Shown: positions 44,041-53,900 of the stretch, piece by piece | Layout: the number at the start of each line of letters is the position of its first letter | Numbering within the stretch: the stretch's first letter is position 1 | DNA from: Pseudomonas cedrina subsp. cedrina | Lineage (GTDB): Bacteria; Pseudomonadota; Gammaproteobacteria; Pseudomonadales; Pseudomonadaceae | Assembly (NCBI RefSeq): GCF_001983175.1 | Contig: NZ_MNPW01000013.1 | Span: 147,250-211,249 of the forward strand | Length of the DNA stretch: 64,000 bases | Reading direction: 5' to 3' | Made by a program: the position numbers and the translations under genes | The notes under the pieces: model-generated | Seen by the model: only the letters and a program-made list of their open reading frames with translations | Database searches by the model: none | What the model was told of the DNA's origin: nothing

Positions 44041-44279
44041 AATATGGGTTTCCCAAAAAAGGCGAGGTTTACACGCGGCCGTTCTGACAGGCCTCTTCCT
44101 TGAGTAAGCGCGCACTCATGACAAGTTCCCGCCGGCCGTAAAAACAATGCGATACAGAAGACCAGAGAGAATAGCCGGTTCTTTCGTAGGAATCTGTACA
44201 AAACCGTCCTGGAAAAATGGTCTTGCCTGCCACTTTGGGGCAAACTTCCGGTTTTTCCACCTTTGGCCAAGGCATGCCC
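44041..44279. other. Divergent regulatory gap of the signalling cluster
   Basis: 239 bp between the minus-strand response regulator and the plus-strand hybrid kinase. It must contain both promoters. I recognised no specific binding site. Confidence 0.55.
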
Positions 44280-47200
44280 ATGACTCCCGCGTCGTCCGTC
44301 GATGAAAAGAGCTTTCGTACCCTACTGAGCCGAAACGTTGCGCTGCCCCTGGGTGTGGGCGTGCTCAGTGCGGTGTTTTTCGTCTGCCTGATCACCTATT
44401 TGTTGTCGGTGATCCAATGGGTCGAGCACACCGACCGGGTGATCAATAACCTCAATGAGACGTCCAAGCTGACCGTCGACCTGGAAACCGGCATGCGCGG
44501 GTTCCTGATCACCGGTGATGAGCACTTCCTCGACCCTTACGAGGTGGCCAAGCCGCGCATCATTGCCGACCTGCGCAACCTGCAGGAGCTGGTGGCGGAT
44601 AACCCCCAGCAGGTGGACCGCCTCAAGCGCCTGGAAGCCTTGCAGGTGGAGTGGAACAAATACGCCCAGTCGATGATTGATATGCAGCGCAACAGCGGCG
44701 ATTACCGCAGCGCGGTCAAGGCAGGTCGCGGCAAGCGCCTGACTGACGAAATCCGTAGGGAATACGACGATGCGGTGGCGATGGAGCAGCAGTTCCGCAT
44801 CACGCGCAATGCCGAAGTCACGCGCACCACGGTGATCAGCGTCACTTTGTACCTGGTGTTTGTGCTCGGCCTGAGCGGCTTGCTGGCGTATATCGGTCGA
44901 AAGAATTTGGTAGCCTTGTCAGACAGTTACAGCGCAAACCTCGCGTCACAAAAGAAGATCGCTCGACGCCTGGAACAGCAAGCCTGGCTGCGCAACGGCC
45001 AGACTGAACTGGCCGAACAGGTGCTCGGCCAGCTCACCTTGAACATGCTCGGGCGCAACATCCTGCAGTTCTTTGCCCAGTACATGGGCTCGGCCGTGGC
45101 CGCGCTGTATGTACGTGAAGAACACGGCGGCCTGCGGCGCGTGGCCACCTATGGTTTCTCCCGTGACCAGGAACAGCAGGAGCAGGCGATCTACAGCGAC
45201 GAAGGCATCATCGGCCAGTCGGCCCAGCTGGATCGCCTGATTCGCCTCGATGATGTGCCGGTGGACTACTTCAAGGTCAGCTCCGGCCTGGGCGAAGGGC
45301 ATACCCGCAGTGTGCTGGTCGTGCCCACCACGGATGATGACCGCGTCAACGGTGTGATCGAGCTGGGCTTCCTGCGCCCGCTTGAGGAGCGTGATGAAGA
45401 GCTGCTGGAGCTGATTGCCGGCAATATCGGCACCTCCATCGAAGCCGCGCGCTATCGCCAGCGCCTGCAGGAGGTGCTCGCCGAGACCCAGCAGCTCAAC
45501 GAAGAGCTGCAAGTGCAACAGGAAGAGCTCAAGACGGCCAACGAAGAGTTGGAAGAACAGTCGCGCATCCTCAAGGAGTCCCAGGCCCACCTGGAAACCC
45601 AACAGGCCGAGTTGGAGCAAACCAACGAGCAACTGGCGGAACAGACCGAAACCCTGGCCGAACAGCGCGACGCCATGGACCGCAAGAACATCGAACTCAA
45701 CCGCGTGCAGCTGGAACTGGAAGACCGCGCCGACGAATTGCAGCGCTCCAGCAAGTACAAGTCCGAATTCCTCGCCAACATGTCCCACGAGCTGCGCACG
45801 CCGCTCAACAGCTCGCTGATCCTGGCCAAGTTGCTGGCCGAGAACCCCCAGGAAAACCTCAGCGCCGAACAGGTCAAGTTTGCCGAGTCGATCTATTCGG
45901 CCGGCAACGACCTGCTCAACCTGATCAACGACATCCTGGATATTTCCAAGGTCGAAGCCGGCAAGCTCGAGGTGCGTCCGGAAAATTCCAGCGTGGCGCG
46001 ACTGGTCGACGGCCTGCGCGGCATGTTCGAACCGCTGGCGGCCGATCGAAAGCTGGCCTTCCAGGTCGAGGTGCAGGAAGACGCACCGGGCATGCTGTTT
46101 ACCGATCGCCAGCGCCTGGAGCAGATACTCAAGAACCTGCTGTCCAACGCGATCAAGTTCACCGAACAGGGCGAAGTCAGCCTGTCGGTGTCGCGCGCAC
46201 CTGGGGAGGGCATTGCCTTTACCGTGCGCGATTCCGGCATCGGCATTGCGCCGGACCAGCAGGAAAGCATCTTCGAGGCCTTCCGCCAGGCCGACGGCAC
46301 CACCAACCGCCGTTACGGCGGCACCGGCCTGGGCCTGTCGATCTCGCGCGACCTGGCCACCTTGCTCGGCGGTTACATCAGCGTCGCCAGCGAACCCGGC
46401 AAGGGCAGCGTGTTCACGCTGGTCCTGCCGGAGCAGTATGTCGAGCGCGAGGAAGACGCCGCGCCGGTCGAGCAGCCGCGCCAAGTGGTGGTAGCACCCG
46501 CGCCCGCGCCGATCAAGGCGGCGCCGCTGCCGGTGGTCGAAACCAAGCAAATCCCGCGTTTCGCCGATGATCGCGACAAGGCCCCGTTCACCACCCGCTG
46601 CATTCTGGTGGTGGAAGACGAGCCGAACTTCGCCCGTATCCTCTTCGACTTGGCCCACGAACTGGGCTACAACTGCCTGGTGGCCCATGGCGCGGACGAA
46701 GGCTACAGCCTGGCCGAGGAATATATTCCCGACGCGATCCTGCTGGACATGCGCCTGCCGGACCATTCCGGGCTGACGGTGCTGCAACGCCTGAAAGAAC
46801 ATGCCAATACCCGGCACATCCCGGTGCATGTGATTTCCGTGGAAGACCGCGTCGAAGCCGCCATGCACATGGGCGCCATTGGGTATGCGGTCAAACCGAC
46901 CACCCGCGAAGAACTCAAGGACGTGTTCGCCCGCCTGGAAGCCAAGCTGACCCAGAAGGTCAAGCGCGTGCTGCTGGTGGAAGACGACGACCTGCAACGT
47001 GACAGCATTGCCCGTCTGATCGGTGACGACGATATCGAAATCACCGATGTCGGGTACGCCCAGGCCGCCCTCGACCTGCTGCGCACCCACGTCTACGACT
47101 GCATGATCATCGACCTCAAGCTGCCGGACATGCTCGGTAACGAGCTGCTCAAGCGCATGGCCACCGAGGACATCTGCTCGTTCCCGCCGGTTATCGTCTA

Positions 47201-47777
47201 CACCGGGCGTAACCTGACCCGCGATGAAGAGAACGAGCTGCGCAAGTATTCGCGCTCGATCATCATCAAGGGCGCCCGCTCGCCGGAGCGCTTGCTGGAC
47301 GAGGTCACACTCTTTCTGCACAAAGTCGAATCCCAGCTGTCCCATGATCGCCAGAAGATGCTCAAGACCGCGCGCAGCCGTGACAAGGTGTTCGAGGGCC
47401 GCAAGATCCTGCTGGTGGACGACGATGTGCGCAACATCTTTGCCCTGACCAGTGCCCTGGAGCACAAAGGCGCGGTGGTGGTGATCGGGCGTAACGGGCG
47501 TGAAGCCATCGACAAACTCAATGAAGTCGAGGACATCGATCTGGTGCTGATGGACGTGATGATGCCGGAGATGGATGGCTACGAGGCCACGGCCTTGATC
47601 CGCCAGGACCCGCGCTGGAAGAAACTGCCGATCATCGCCGTGACGGCCAAGGCCATGAAGGACGATCAGGAACGCTGCCTTGCGGCCGGTTCCAACGATT
47701 ACCTGGCCAAGCCGATTGACCTGGATCGTCTGTTTTCATTGATTCGCGTATGGCTACCCAAGATGGAACGCATTTAA
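44280..47777 (+). CDS. CHASE3-GAF hybrid histidine kinase with three receivers
   Basis: About 1165 residues; the ATG at 44280 is favoured over one two codons up. The order is TM helix (about 18-44), CHASE3 periplasmic domain, TM helix (about 184-207), GAF domain, a long glutamine/glutamate coiled coil, HisKA with His503 (NMSHELRTPLNSS), HATPase (NLLSNAIKFTEQ, DSGIGIAPDQQ, YGGTGLGLSI) and three receivers with Asp823, Asp945 and Asp1092. It starts an operon with CheR, CheB, a second kinase and a regulator, and abuts cheR. Confidence 0.92.
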   Translation: MTPASSVDEKSFRTLLSRNVALPLGVGVLSAVFFVCLITYLLSVIQWVEHTDRVINNLNETSKLTVDLETGMRGFLITGDEHFLDPYEVAKPRIIADLRNLQELVADNPQQVDRLKRLEALQVEWNKYAQSMIDMQRNSGDYRSAVKAGRGKRLTDEIRREYDDAVAMEQQFRITRNAEVTRTTVISVTLYLVFVLGLSGLLAYIGRKNLVALSDSYSANLASQKKIARRLEQQAWLRNGQTELAEQVLGQLTLNMLGRNILQFFAQYMGSAVAALYVREEHGGLRRVATYGFSRDQEQQEQAIYSDEGIIGQSAQLDRLIRLDDVPVDYFKVSSGLGEGHTRSVLVVPTTDDDRVNGVIELGFLRPLEERDEELLELIAGNIGTSIEAARYRQRLQEVLAETQQLNEELQVQQEELKTANEELEEQSRILKESQAHLETQQAELEQTNEQLAEQTETLAEQRDAMDRKNIELNRVQLELEDRADELQRSSKYKSEFLANMSHELRTPLNSSLILAKLLAENPQENLSAEQVKFAESIYSAGNDLLNLINDILDISKVEAGKLEVRPENSSVARLVDGLRGMFEPLAADRKLAFQVEVQEDAPGMLFTDRQRLEQILKNLLSNAIKFTEQGEVSLSVSRAPGEGIAFTVRDSGIGIAPDQQESIFEAFRQADGTTNRRYGGTGLGLSISRDLATLLGGYISVASEPGKGSVFTLVLPEQYVEREEDAAPVEQPRQVVVAPAPAPIKAAPLPVVETKQIPRFADDRDKAPFTTRCILVVEDEPNFARILFDLAHELGYNCLVAHGADEGYSLAEEYIPDAILLDMRLPDHSGLTVLQRLKEHANTRHIPVHVISVEDRVEAAMHMGAIGYAVKPTTREELKDVFARLEAKLTQKVKRVLLVEDDDLQRDSIARLIGDDDIEITDVGYAQAALDLLRTHVYDCMIIDLKLPDMLGNELLKRMATEDICSFPPVIVYTGRNLTRDEENELRKYSRSIIIKGARSPERLLDEVTLFLHKVESQLSHDRQKMLKTARSRDKVFEGRKILLVDDDVRNIFALTSALEHKGAVVVIGRNGREAIDKLNEVEDIDLVLMDVMMPEMDGYEATALIRQDPRWKKLPIIAVTAKAMKDDQERCLAAGSNDYLAKPIDLDRLFSLIRVWLPKMERI

Positions 47778-48623
47778 GTGGAGCAACGCTTCTTGGAAAA
47801 AAGCTTCTTGGAAAAAAGCGGCGACATTGAGCTGCGTCTCTTGATCGAGGCGATTTACCTCAAGTACAGCTACGACTTTCGGGATTATTCCGGGGCGTCG
47901 GTGAAGCGCCGCGTGGCCCACGCCCTGCGTCAATTCGACTGCGCGACCATTTCCGCTTTGCAGGAGCGTGTGCTGCACGACCCGGCGGCGTTCATGCAGT
48001 TGCTGCAGTTCCTGACGATCCCGGTGAGCGAGATGTTCCGCGATCCGTCGCACTTCCTGGCGATCCGCCGGGAAGTGGTGCCACTGCTCAAGACCTACCC
48101 GTCGATCAAGATCTGGATCGCCGGGTGCAGCACGGGGGAGGAGGTGTACTCCATGGCCATCCTGCTGCGCGAGGAAGGTTTACTGGAGCGCACGATCATC
48201 TACGCCACCGATATCAACCCGGCGTCGCTGGACAAGGCCAAGCAGGGCATCTTTTCCCTGGAGAACGTGCGGGCCTACACTGCCAACTATCAGCAGGCCG
48301 GCGGGCAGCGTTCATTTGCCGACTACTACACCGCAGCCTACGATTACGCGATTTTCGACAAGACGCTGCGCGAGAATGTCACCTTTGCCGATCACAGCCT
48401 GGCGACGGACAGTGTATTCTCAGAAACTCAATTAATTTCATGTCGTAATGTATTGATTTACTTCAATAAAAAATTGCAGGATCGCGCGTTTGGATTGTTT
48501 CATGAGTCGCTGTGCCATCGCGGCTTCCTGGTGCTGGGCAGCAAGGAAACCCTGGATTTTTCCGCCTACAGCAAACAATTCGAGCCTTTGGTCAAACAGG
48601 AACGGATCTACCGAAAATCATGA
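47778..48623 (+). CDS. CheR-type protein-glutamate methyltransferase
   Basis: 281 residues from a GTG that directly follows the kinase stop. An N-terminal helical CheR domain (FRDYSGASVKRRVAHALRQ) is followed by the SAM-binding domain (IKIWIAGCSTGEEVYSMAIL, ISCRNVLIYFNKKLQD). A 15-base tandem duplication gives FLEKSFLEKS at the start. An AT-rich patch lies near 48420-48480. No chemoreceptor is encoded nearby, so its target is unknown. It overlaps cheB by four bases. Confidence 0.9.
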   Translation: MEQRFLEKSFLEKSGDIELRLLIEAIYLKYSYDFRDYSGASVKRRVAHALRQFDCATISALQERVLHDPAAFMQLLQFLTIPVSEMFRDPSHFLAIRREVVPLLKTYPSIKIWIAGCSTGEEVYSMAILLREEGLLERTIIYATDINPASLDKAKQGIFSLENVRAYTANYQQAGGQRSFADYYTAAYDYAIFDKTLRENVTFADHSLATDSVFSETQLISCRNVLIYFNKKLQDRAFGLFHESLCHRGFLVLGSKETLDFSAYSKQFEPLVKQERIYRKS

Positions 48624-49219
48624 ACGACGCTGCATCCAGCCCCATTCGCGGGATTGAAGCCATCGTCGTCGGCGCGTCCGCCGGCGGTGTCGAGGCGTTG
48701 CTGAGTGTTTTTGGTGGGTTACCCAAGGGCTTCGGCCTGCCGATCATTGCCGTGCTGCATTTGCCGGACGAGCGCCGCAGCCAGTTGGCCGAGGTGTTTG
48801 CGCGACGCCTTGCGCTGCCCGTGGTGGAAGCCCGTGACAAAGAGTCGATCAAGCCTGGCACCCTGTATTTTGCCGGGCCCGGCTACCACCTGTCGGTAGA
48901 GCACGACCGCAGCCTCTCGTTGAGCCAGGAAGACCGTGTGCACCACTCGCGGCCGTCCATCGACTATCTGTTCGAATCCGCGGCGGATGCCTATGGCGCG
49001 GGTTTGCTGGCGGTGCTGTTGACCGGCGCCAACCAGGACGGCGCGCGGGGCCTGGCGCAGGTCAAGCGCCAGGGTGGAACCACGGTGGTGCAAGAGCCCA
49101 CTGAAGCACGGGTCGCGGTCATGCCTCTGGCAGCCCTGGCGCTGCATACACCCGACCATATTCTTACGTTGAGCCGCATTGGCTCATTATTGGCTTCCCT
49201 GGAATATTCCCCATGTTAA
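48620..49219 (+). CDS. CheB-type methylesterase domain without receiver
   Basis: 199 residues, only the catalytic domain. The serine motif VVGASAGGVEALLSVF, the His in VLHLPDERRSQ and the later LLTGANQDGARGLAQVKRQG are visible. The usual CheB receiver is missing; instead the next gene begins with a receiver. Overlaps both neighbours (ATGA with cheR, seven bases with the kinase). Confidence 0.9.
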   Translation: MNDAASSPIRGIEAIVVGASAGGVEALLSVFGGLPKGFGLPIIAVLHLPDERRSQLAEVFARRLALPVVEARDKESIKPGTLYFAGPGYHLSVEHDRSLSLSQEDRVHHSRPSIDYLFESAADAYGAGLLAVLLTGANQDGARGLAQVKRQGGTTVVQEPTEARVAVMPLAALALHTPDHILTLSRIGSLLASLEYSPC

Positions 49220-50406
49220 GTCCTATCCAGGCCAAACTGCTGATCGTCGACGACCTGCCGGAAAACCTGCTGGCCCTCGAAGCGCTGATCAAGCGCGAGG
49301 ACCGCCAGGTATTCAAGGCCTTGAGCGCCGACGAGGCCTTGTCCCTGTTGCTGGAACACGAGTTCGCCATGGCGATTCTCGACGTGCAGATGCCCGGCAT
49401 GAATGGTTTCGAACTGGCCGAGCTGATGCGCGGCACCGAAAAGACCAAGAACATCCCGATCGTGTTCGTCAGCGCCGCCGGGCGCGAACTCAACTACGCC
49501 TTCAAGGGCTATGAAAGCGGCGCCGTGGACTTCCTGCACAAACCGCTGGATATCCATGCGGTCAAGAGCAAGGTCAACATTTTCGTCGACCTGTATCGCC
49601 AGAGCAAAGCCATGAAGCAGCAGGTGGAAGCCCTCGAGCGCAGCCGTCGCGAGCAGGAGTTGCTGCTCACGCGCCTGCAGTCCACTCAGGCCGAGCTGGA
49701 GCAGGCGGTGCGCATGCGCGATGACTTCATGTCGATCGTTGCCCACGAAGTGCGCACGCCCCTCAACGGGCTGATTCTCGAGACCCAACTGCGCAAGATG
49801 CACCTGGCGCGGGACAACGCCGCGGCGTTCACCCTGGACAAGATGCGCGCCATGGTCGACCGCGATGAACGCCAGATCCAGAGCCTGATCCGCTTGATCG
49901 AAGACATGCTCGACGTGTCGCGCATCCGCACCGGCAAATTATCGATACGCCCGGCGCGTTTCGACCTGGCGCAACTGGTGAGCAACCTGGTGGAGAATTT
50001 CGCGCCTCAGGTGGCGGCCGCCGAGTCTTCCATGCAACTGGCTATCGAAGGCCCCGTGGAAGGCCATTGGGATGAGTTCCGTATCGAGCAGGTGATCACC
50101 AACTTGCTGACCAACGCCTTGCGCTACGGGGCCAAGAGCCCGGTGGAGGTGCGCGTGTACAGCGAACACAGCGAAGCCCGGGTGGAAGTGCGCGACCACG
50201 GGATTGGGATCAGCGAGGAAAACCAGAAGCGGATTTTCCAGCAGTTCGAGCGTGTCTCCGCCAGCCAGGTGGCCGCCGGCCTGGGCCTGGGGCTGTTTAT
50301 TTCCGAGCAGATCGTCACGGCCCATGGCGGTACCATCGAAGTCGAGAGCCGCATAGGCGAGGGCGCCTTGTTCCGCGTGTGTTTGCCGCTCGAAGCGTCG
50401 ACATGA
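49213..50406 (+). CDS. Receiver-histidine kinase
   Basis: 397 residues. An N-terminal receiver (LLIVDDLPENLLALEALI, MAILDVQMPGMNG, DFLHKPLD) is linked by a coiled coil to HisKA (SIVAHEVRTPLNGLI) and HATPase (LLTNALRYGAKSP, VRDHGIGISEENQ, GLGLGLFISEQIV). It begins inside the end of cheB. It could receive phosphate from the hybrid kinase and signal to the small regulator that follows. Confidence 0.92.
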   Translation: MLSPIQAKLLIVDDLPENLLALEALIKREDRQVFKALSADEALSLLLEHEFAMAILDVQMPGMNGFELAELMRGTEKTKNIPIVFVSAAGRELNYAFKGYESGAVDFLHKPLDIHAVKSKVNIFVDLYRQSKAMKQQVEALERSRREQELLLTRLQSTQAELEQAVRMRDDFMSIVAHEVRTPLNGLILETQLRKMHLARDNAAAFTLDKMRAMVDRDERQIQSLIRLIEDMLDVSRIRTGKLSIRPARFDLAQLVSNLVENFAPQVAAAESSMQLAIEGPVEGHWDEFRIEQVITNLLTNALRYGAKSPVEVRVYSEHSEARVEVRDHGIGISEENQKRIFQQFERVSASQVAAGLGLGLFISEQIVTAHGGTIEVESRIGEGALFRVCLPLEAST

Positions 50407-50484
50407 AATCAATCGTCACCTCGACGCAACCTCTGCGTGACCCCAGGGTCGTAATTGCAGCAATTGACCGGACAAAGGCTTCCC

Positions 50485-50862
50485 ATGAGTGAAGATGCGC
50501 AAGATGTCGTTCTGATCGTCGAGGACGACGAATCCATTATGTTTGTGCTGGGCGAATACCTGGCGGGCCTGGGCTATCGCGTATTGAAAGCGATCGATGG
50601 GGAGCAGGCCTTCGAGATCCTCGCGACCAAGCCGCACCTGGACCTGATGGTCACCGACTATCGCCTGCCGGGCGGCATCTCCGGTGTGCAGATCGCCGAG
50701 CCGGCGATGAAGCTGCGACCGGAACTGAAAGTGATCTTTATCAGTGGGTACCCGCAGGAAATCCTCGACTGCAACAGCCCCATTACGCGCAATGCACCGA
50801 TCCTGGCCAAGCCGTTCGACCTGGATACGCTGCAAGAGCATATCCAGCGGTTGCTGGCCTGA
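50485..50862 (+). CDS. Single-domain response regulator
   Basis: 125 residues after AAAGG. VVLIVEDDESIMFVLGEYLA, the acceptor Asp in LDLMVTDYRLPGG and Lys in PILAKPFDLD are intact, with no output domain. It is last in the CheR/CheB operon, 78 bp after the kinase, and probably ends the relay. Confidence 0.88.
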   Translation: MSEDAQDVVLIVEDDESIMFVLGEYLAGLGYRVLKAIDGEQAFEILATKPHLDLMVTDYRLPGGISGVQIAEPAMKLRPELKVIFISGYPQEILDCNSPITRNAPILAKPFDLDTLQEHIQRLLA

Positions 50863-50913
50863 ACCGCCGAGCCTGCCAGGGCTGGGGCGAACCCTGGCAA
50901 AGCTGATCCCGTA

Positions 50914-53900
50914 TCAGTCCTTGGCAAAATCGATTATTTCCTTGACCTTGCTTTGGCTGAATACGCCGGCACCGTCGTTGTCGTTGAGCTTGAATGTACC
51001 GTCCGGGTAAACCTCTACGCCGGCGGAGCTGGCGTAAGTGACGGACACATCCTTACGTTGCAGCAAGTCCAGCAGGGGTTGCCCTGACTGTTCGCCCTGC
51101 TGTCCGATAACGACCGCTACACCTACCACGCTTTTGGTATCGGTGCCGCCGACGAACAAGACCTTGCCACCGCCTTCCAGATCCTTGTTGGCCTGTTGCA
51201 GCCAGGCGAACCCATTGCTCGTGCCATTGACCGGCTGACCCAGGTTGCTCCCGGTCAAATGCACCAACGTCCGCTTCTGGTAAACGCCGTCCTTGAGGTT
51301 TGACAGCACGACCAGCGCCGAACAGTCGCTGAGGCTGGTCGTTTTCAGGGTGGACACTTGATCGGTGAGTGTGTGGGACTGCCCCATCAGCACCTCGACT
51401 GGCCGTGGTGTTATGACCGTGGGTGGTGGCACCGGTATCTGCGGTTTTTTTGGCACGTCAGGCGCAGTGACCGATTTCGATGGGGCAAGTAGCGGCACTT
51501 CGGTGAGGTCCTTGACGGTTTTATCGCTGACCCCGGTAGTACTTTTCCACGCGTCATCGTAGACGCTGACTTCGAACTCCAACTTGCTCGGGTCGGCACT
51601 GTGGGTCGTGTACTGAACCGGCAACTTTTTATCCGTGAACAGTTTCTCCAGGCCACGTTTCATCGCCTCGGGGCTGTCGAACATGGCGACGCCGAAATTG
51701 GGGTCGTAGAAATAGAATTTTTTATTCGACCCCTCGCCCAATGTACCCGCCGCCATTGCGTGGCCCGGCGTGCCAAGCATGAGGCTCCGGGGCTCGCGGG
51801 TATTGGTGAGCTCGGCAATAACGTCTTTGTAACCCAATTTTCGGCGTGGCCTGGCAGCATGAAACAGGGTTGGGCCCATCAGTTGTTTCTGTACCGCCGT
51901 CAATTGCGCGACGAACTCTCGCGATGCCTGGGTGGCGGGGTTGGCGGCGGCCGTGAACAGGTTGCCGATGAACGTCGCTTCTGCGCCTTGCTCCATGGCG
52001 CTGGCCATCAGCCGCGACATGGCCGCGCACTGGCCCTGGGACAGCGGATTGGTCTGGCTGAGGTAGAACACCTGCGGCGCGGGTATGAAGCGGCCACCGG
52101 CGGAGCTGACATGTTCATACACACTATCGACCCCCTTGAAACCGTGTTGCACCGCCAGTCGTTCCTCATGGCGCGCGAGGGTGCCGATCTCTTCTGGGGT
52201 CAACCGCCCGCTGGTCGCTAGTTGCCTGATGTCTTCAGTTTTCATTGCCGAGCGAAAACCCTTGACGGCCCGGGGATCGCCTTCGTTGTATCCATGCAGG
52301 AAATCCGCGGGGTCATCAGCGTTTTTGTGCTGTTTAACCAGCTCGTCCCAACGCTTACGCAAGTCAGCCGAGTCCTGCGAAACAACCGGGGCCGCGTTGC
52401 CCCAGGTGCCCAATTGGGCTTCGGTGGCGCGTAATGAAGGCTGGAAATCATCCAGAGCTTTGCCGTAAGGGCGACCGTTCACGTTGTCGAAGGCATACCA
52501 TTTACCGTTGGTCAGCACTGCCGTCCCTTCGACAATAGTGTCTTGCAGCTTATAGGTGCCCACCGCGCCCGCATCGAAGTGCTTGCTGGCCTTGAGCAAG
52601 TCATAGCTGTCTGCGCTGCCCCGAAGAAGCCGGTAGGCGTGCAGCGTACTTTTTTGCCCACCACGCGCCAGGTTGAACAGCAGTTGGCCGGTGCCGTCCA
52701 GGGGGTTCAGGGCGCCGACTGCCGCGCGCCCCATAATCCTGCCGCCCCGTGCAACCCGAGCACTTAACGACGCGCCCGCTTGCAATGCCTTGACACCTTT
52801 GGCTGCGGAACCGGCCCCGAGCATGAACCCGAAGGCGTCGAAAGCTAAGTCAGCGATGCCATCGCCTATGTTGCCCTGCTGGAAATTAACGATGGCCGAC
52901 CGCAAAGGAATAAGGTTGAGCAAGAATTCTCGTCCGGCTTTGTAAAACGGCACCTCGCTCTCAAACGTGGTCCTGCCGCGCGCTTCGCCTTCGTAATGGC
53001 GGATGTTCGCATCCTTGACCATGGCCGAACCTATCAAGGCTGTCCGCGCGCTGGAATAGCTCGGTGGGTAGCCTTCCATCGCAGGTCCGACCGGGCTGTC
53101 TGCGACTTTCTCAAAGCGTCCGTAGACCTGGCCGTCGCCGCCCAGGCTATCGCCGAGTTCCCAGTGTTCGTCCTGGCGTTGAATCATGTTGTCCTTGAGA
53201 TTGAGCACGTACGTACGTACCTCGCCCTGGTGCTCGGTCTTGAGATAAAGGCTGTGATCGTTCGGCTTTCGCCGTTCGGGGAATGGCGGGTAACCGCCGC
53301 GAGTGATGGATATCTTTCGGGCGATGGTCAGTTTTCCCGACTCGAGGTGCTGGCGGTCATCCAACGGCAGGCTTGCGATCAGGTGTGCGGTCTGCGTCGC
53401 GATGGCCTTGTCCATCGCCTCGCAGTAGCCTGCGAAGGTGCTCGAAAATTCTGCTTCGACATTGGGCAATCGATAGCTGCTAGACAGTTGCTTGAGCGGC
53501 ACATCCGCACTGCTCGAGACCCATGAAGCGCCTATGCCGTCGAGGTTTCCTTGCTGCAGATAAAGGTCGAGCAACGAGTAGGGGCCAGGGTGGTCGCGGC
53601 TATCCCTGTACAGTGAAATGCAGCGTTTCTCGAAAGGGATTGCACTGCCATACGCCTGTTTGAGGTGCTTGAGCGCCAGTTCCCGGCGCGTCGGCATTTC
53701 ACTGGCGTAGGCTTCAGAACCGGCACGTAGCGCCTGGATCTGGGCATTGAATGCAGTGTGCAGTGCACTCAACTGATCTTCTGTGTACTGATCGTTGGCA
53801 TTACCGCGGATGACCCCGTTGGCAACCCCCCAGTCCTTGAGCGCCGCCTGCTGGGCCGCGTATTCCACTGCCTGGTCTTCTACTGTGATCGGGGCGTGGT

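Noticed and set aside
44946..47465. Long minus-strand frame opposite the hybrid kinase
   Set aside because: Antisense shadow of a clear multi-domain kinase; low-complexity composition and no domain.
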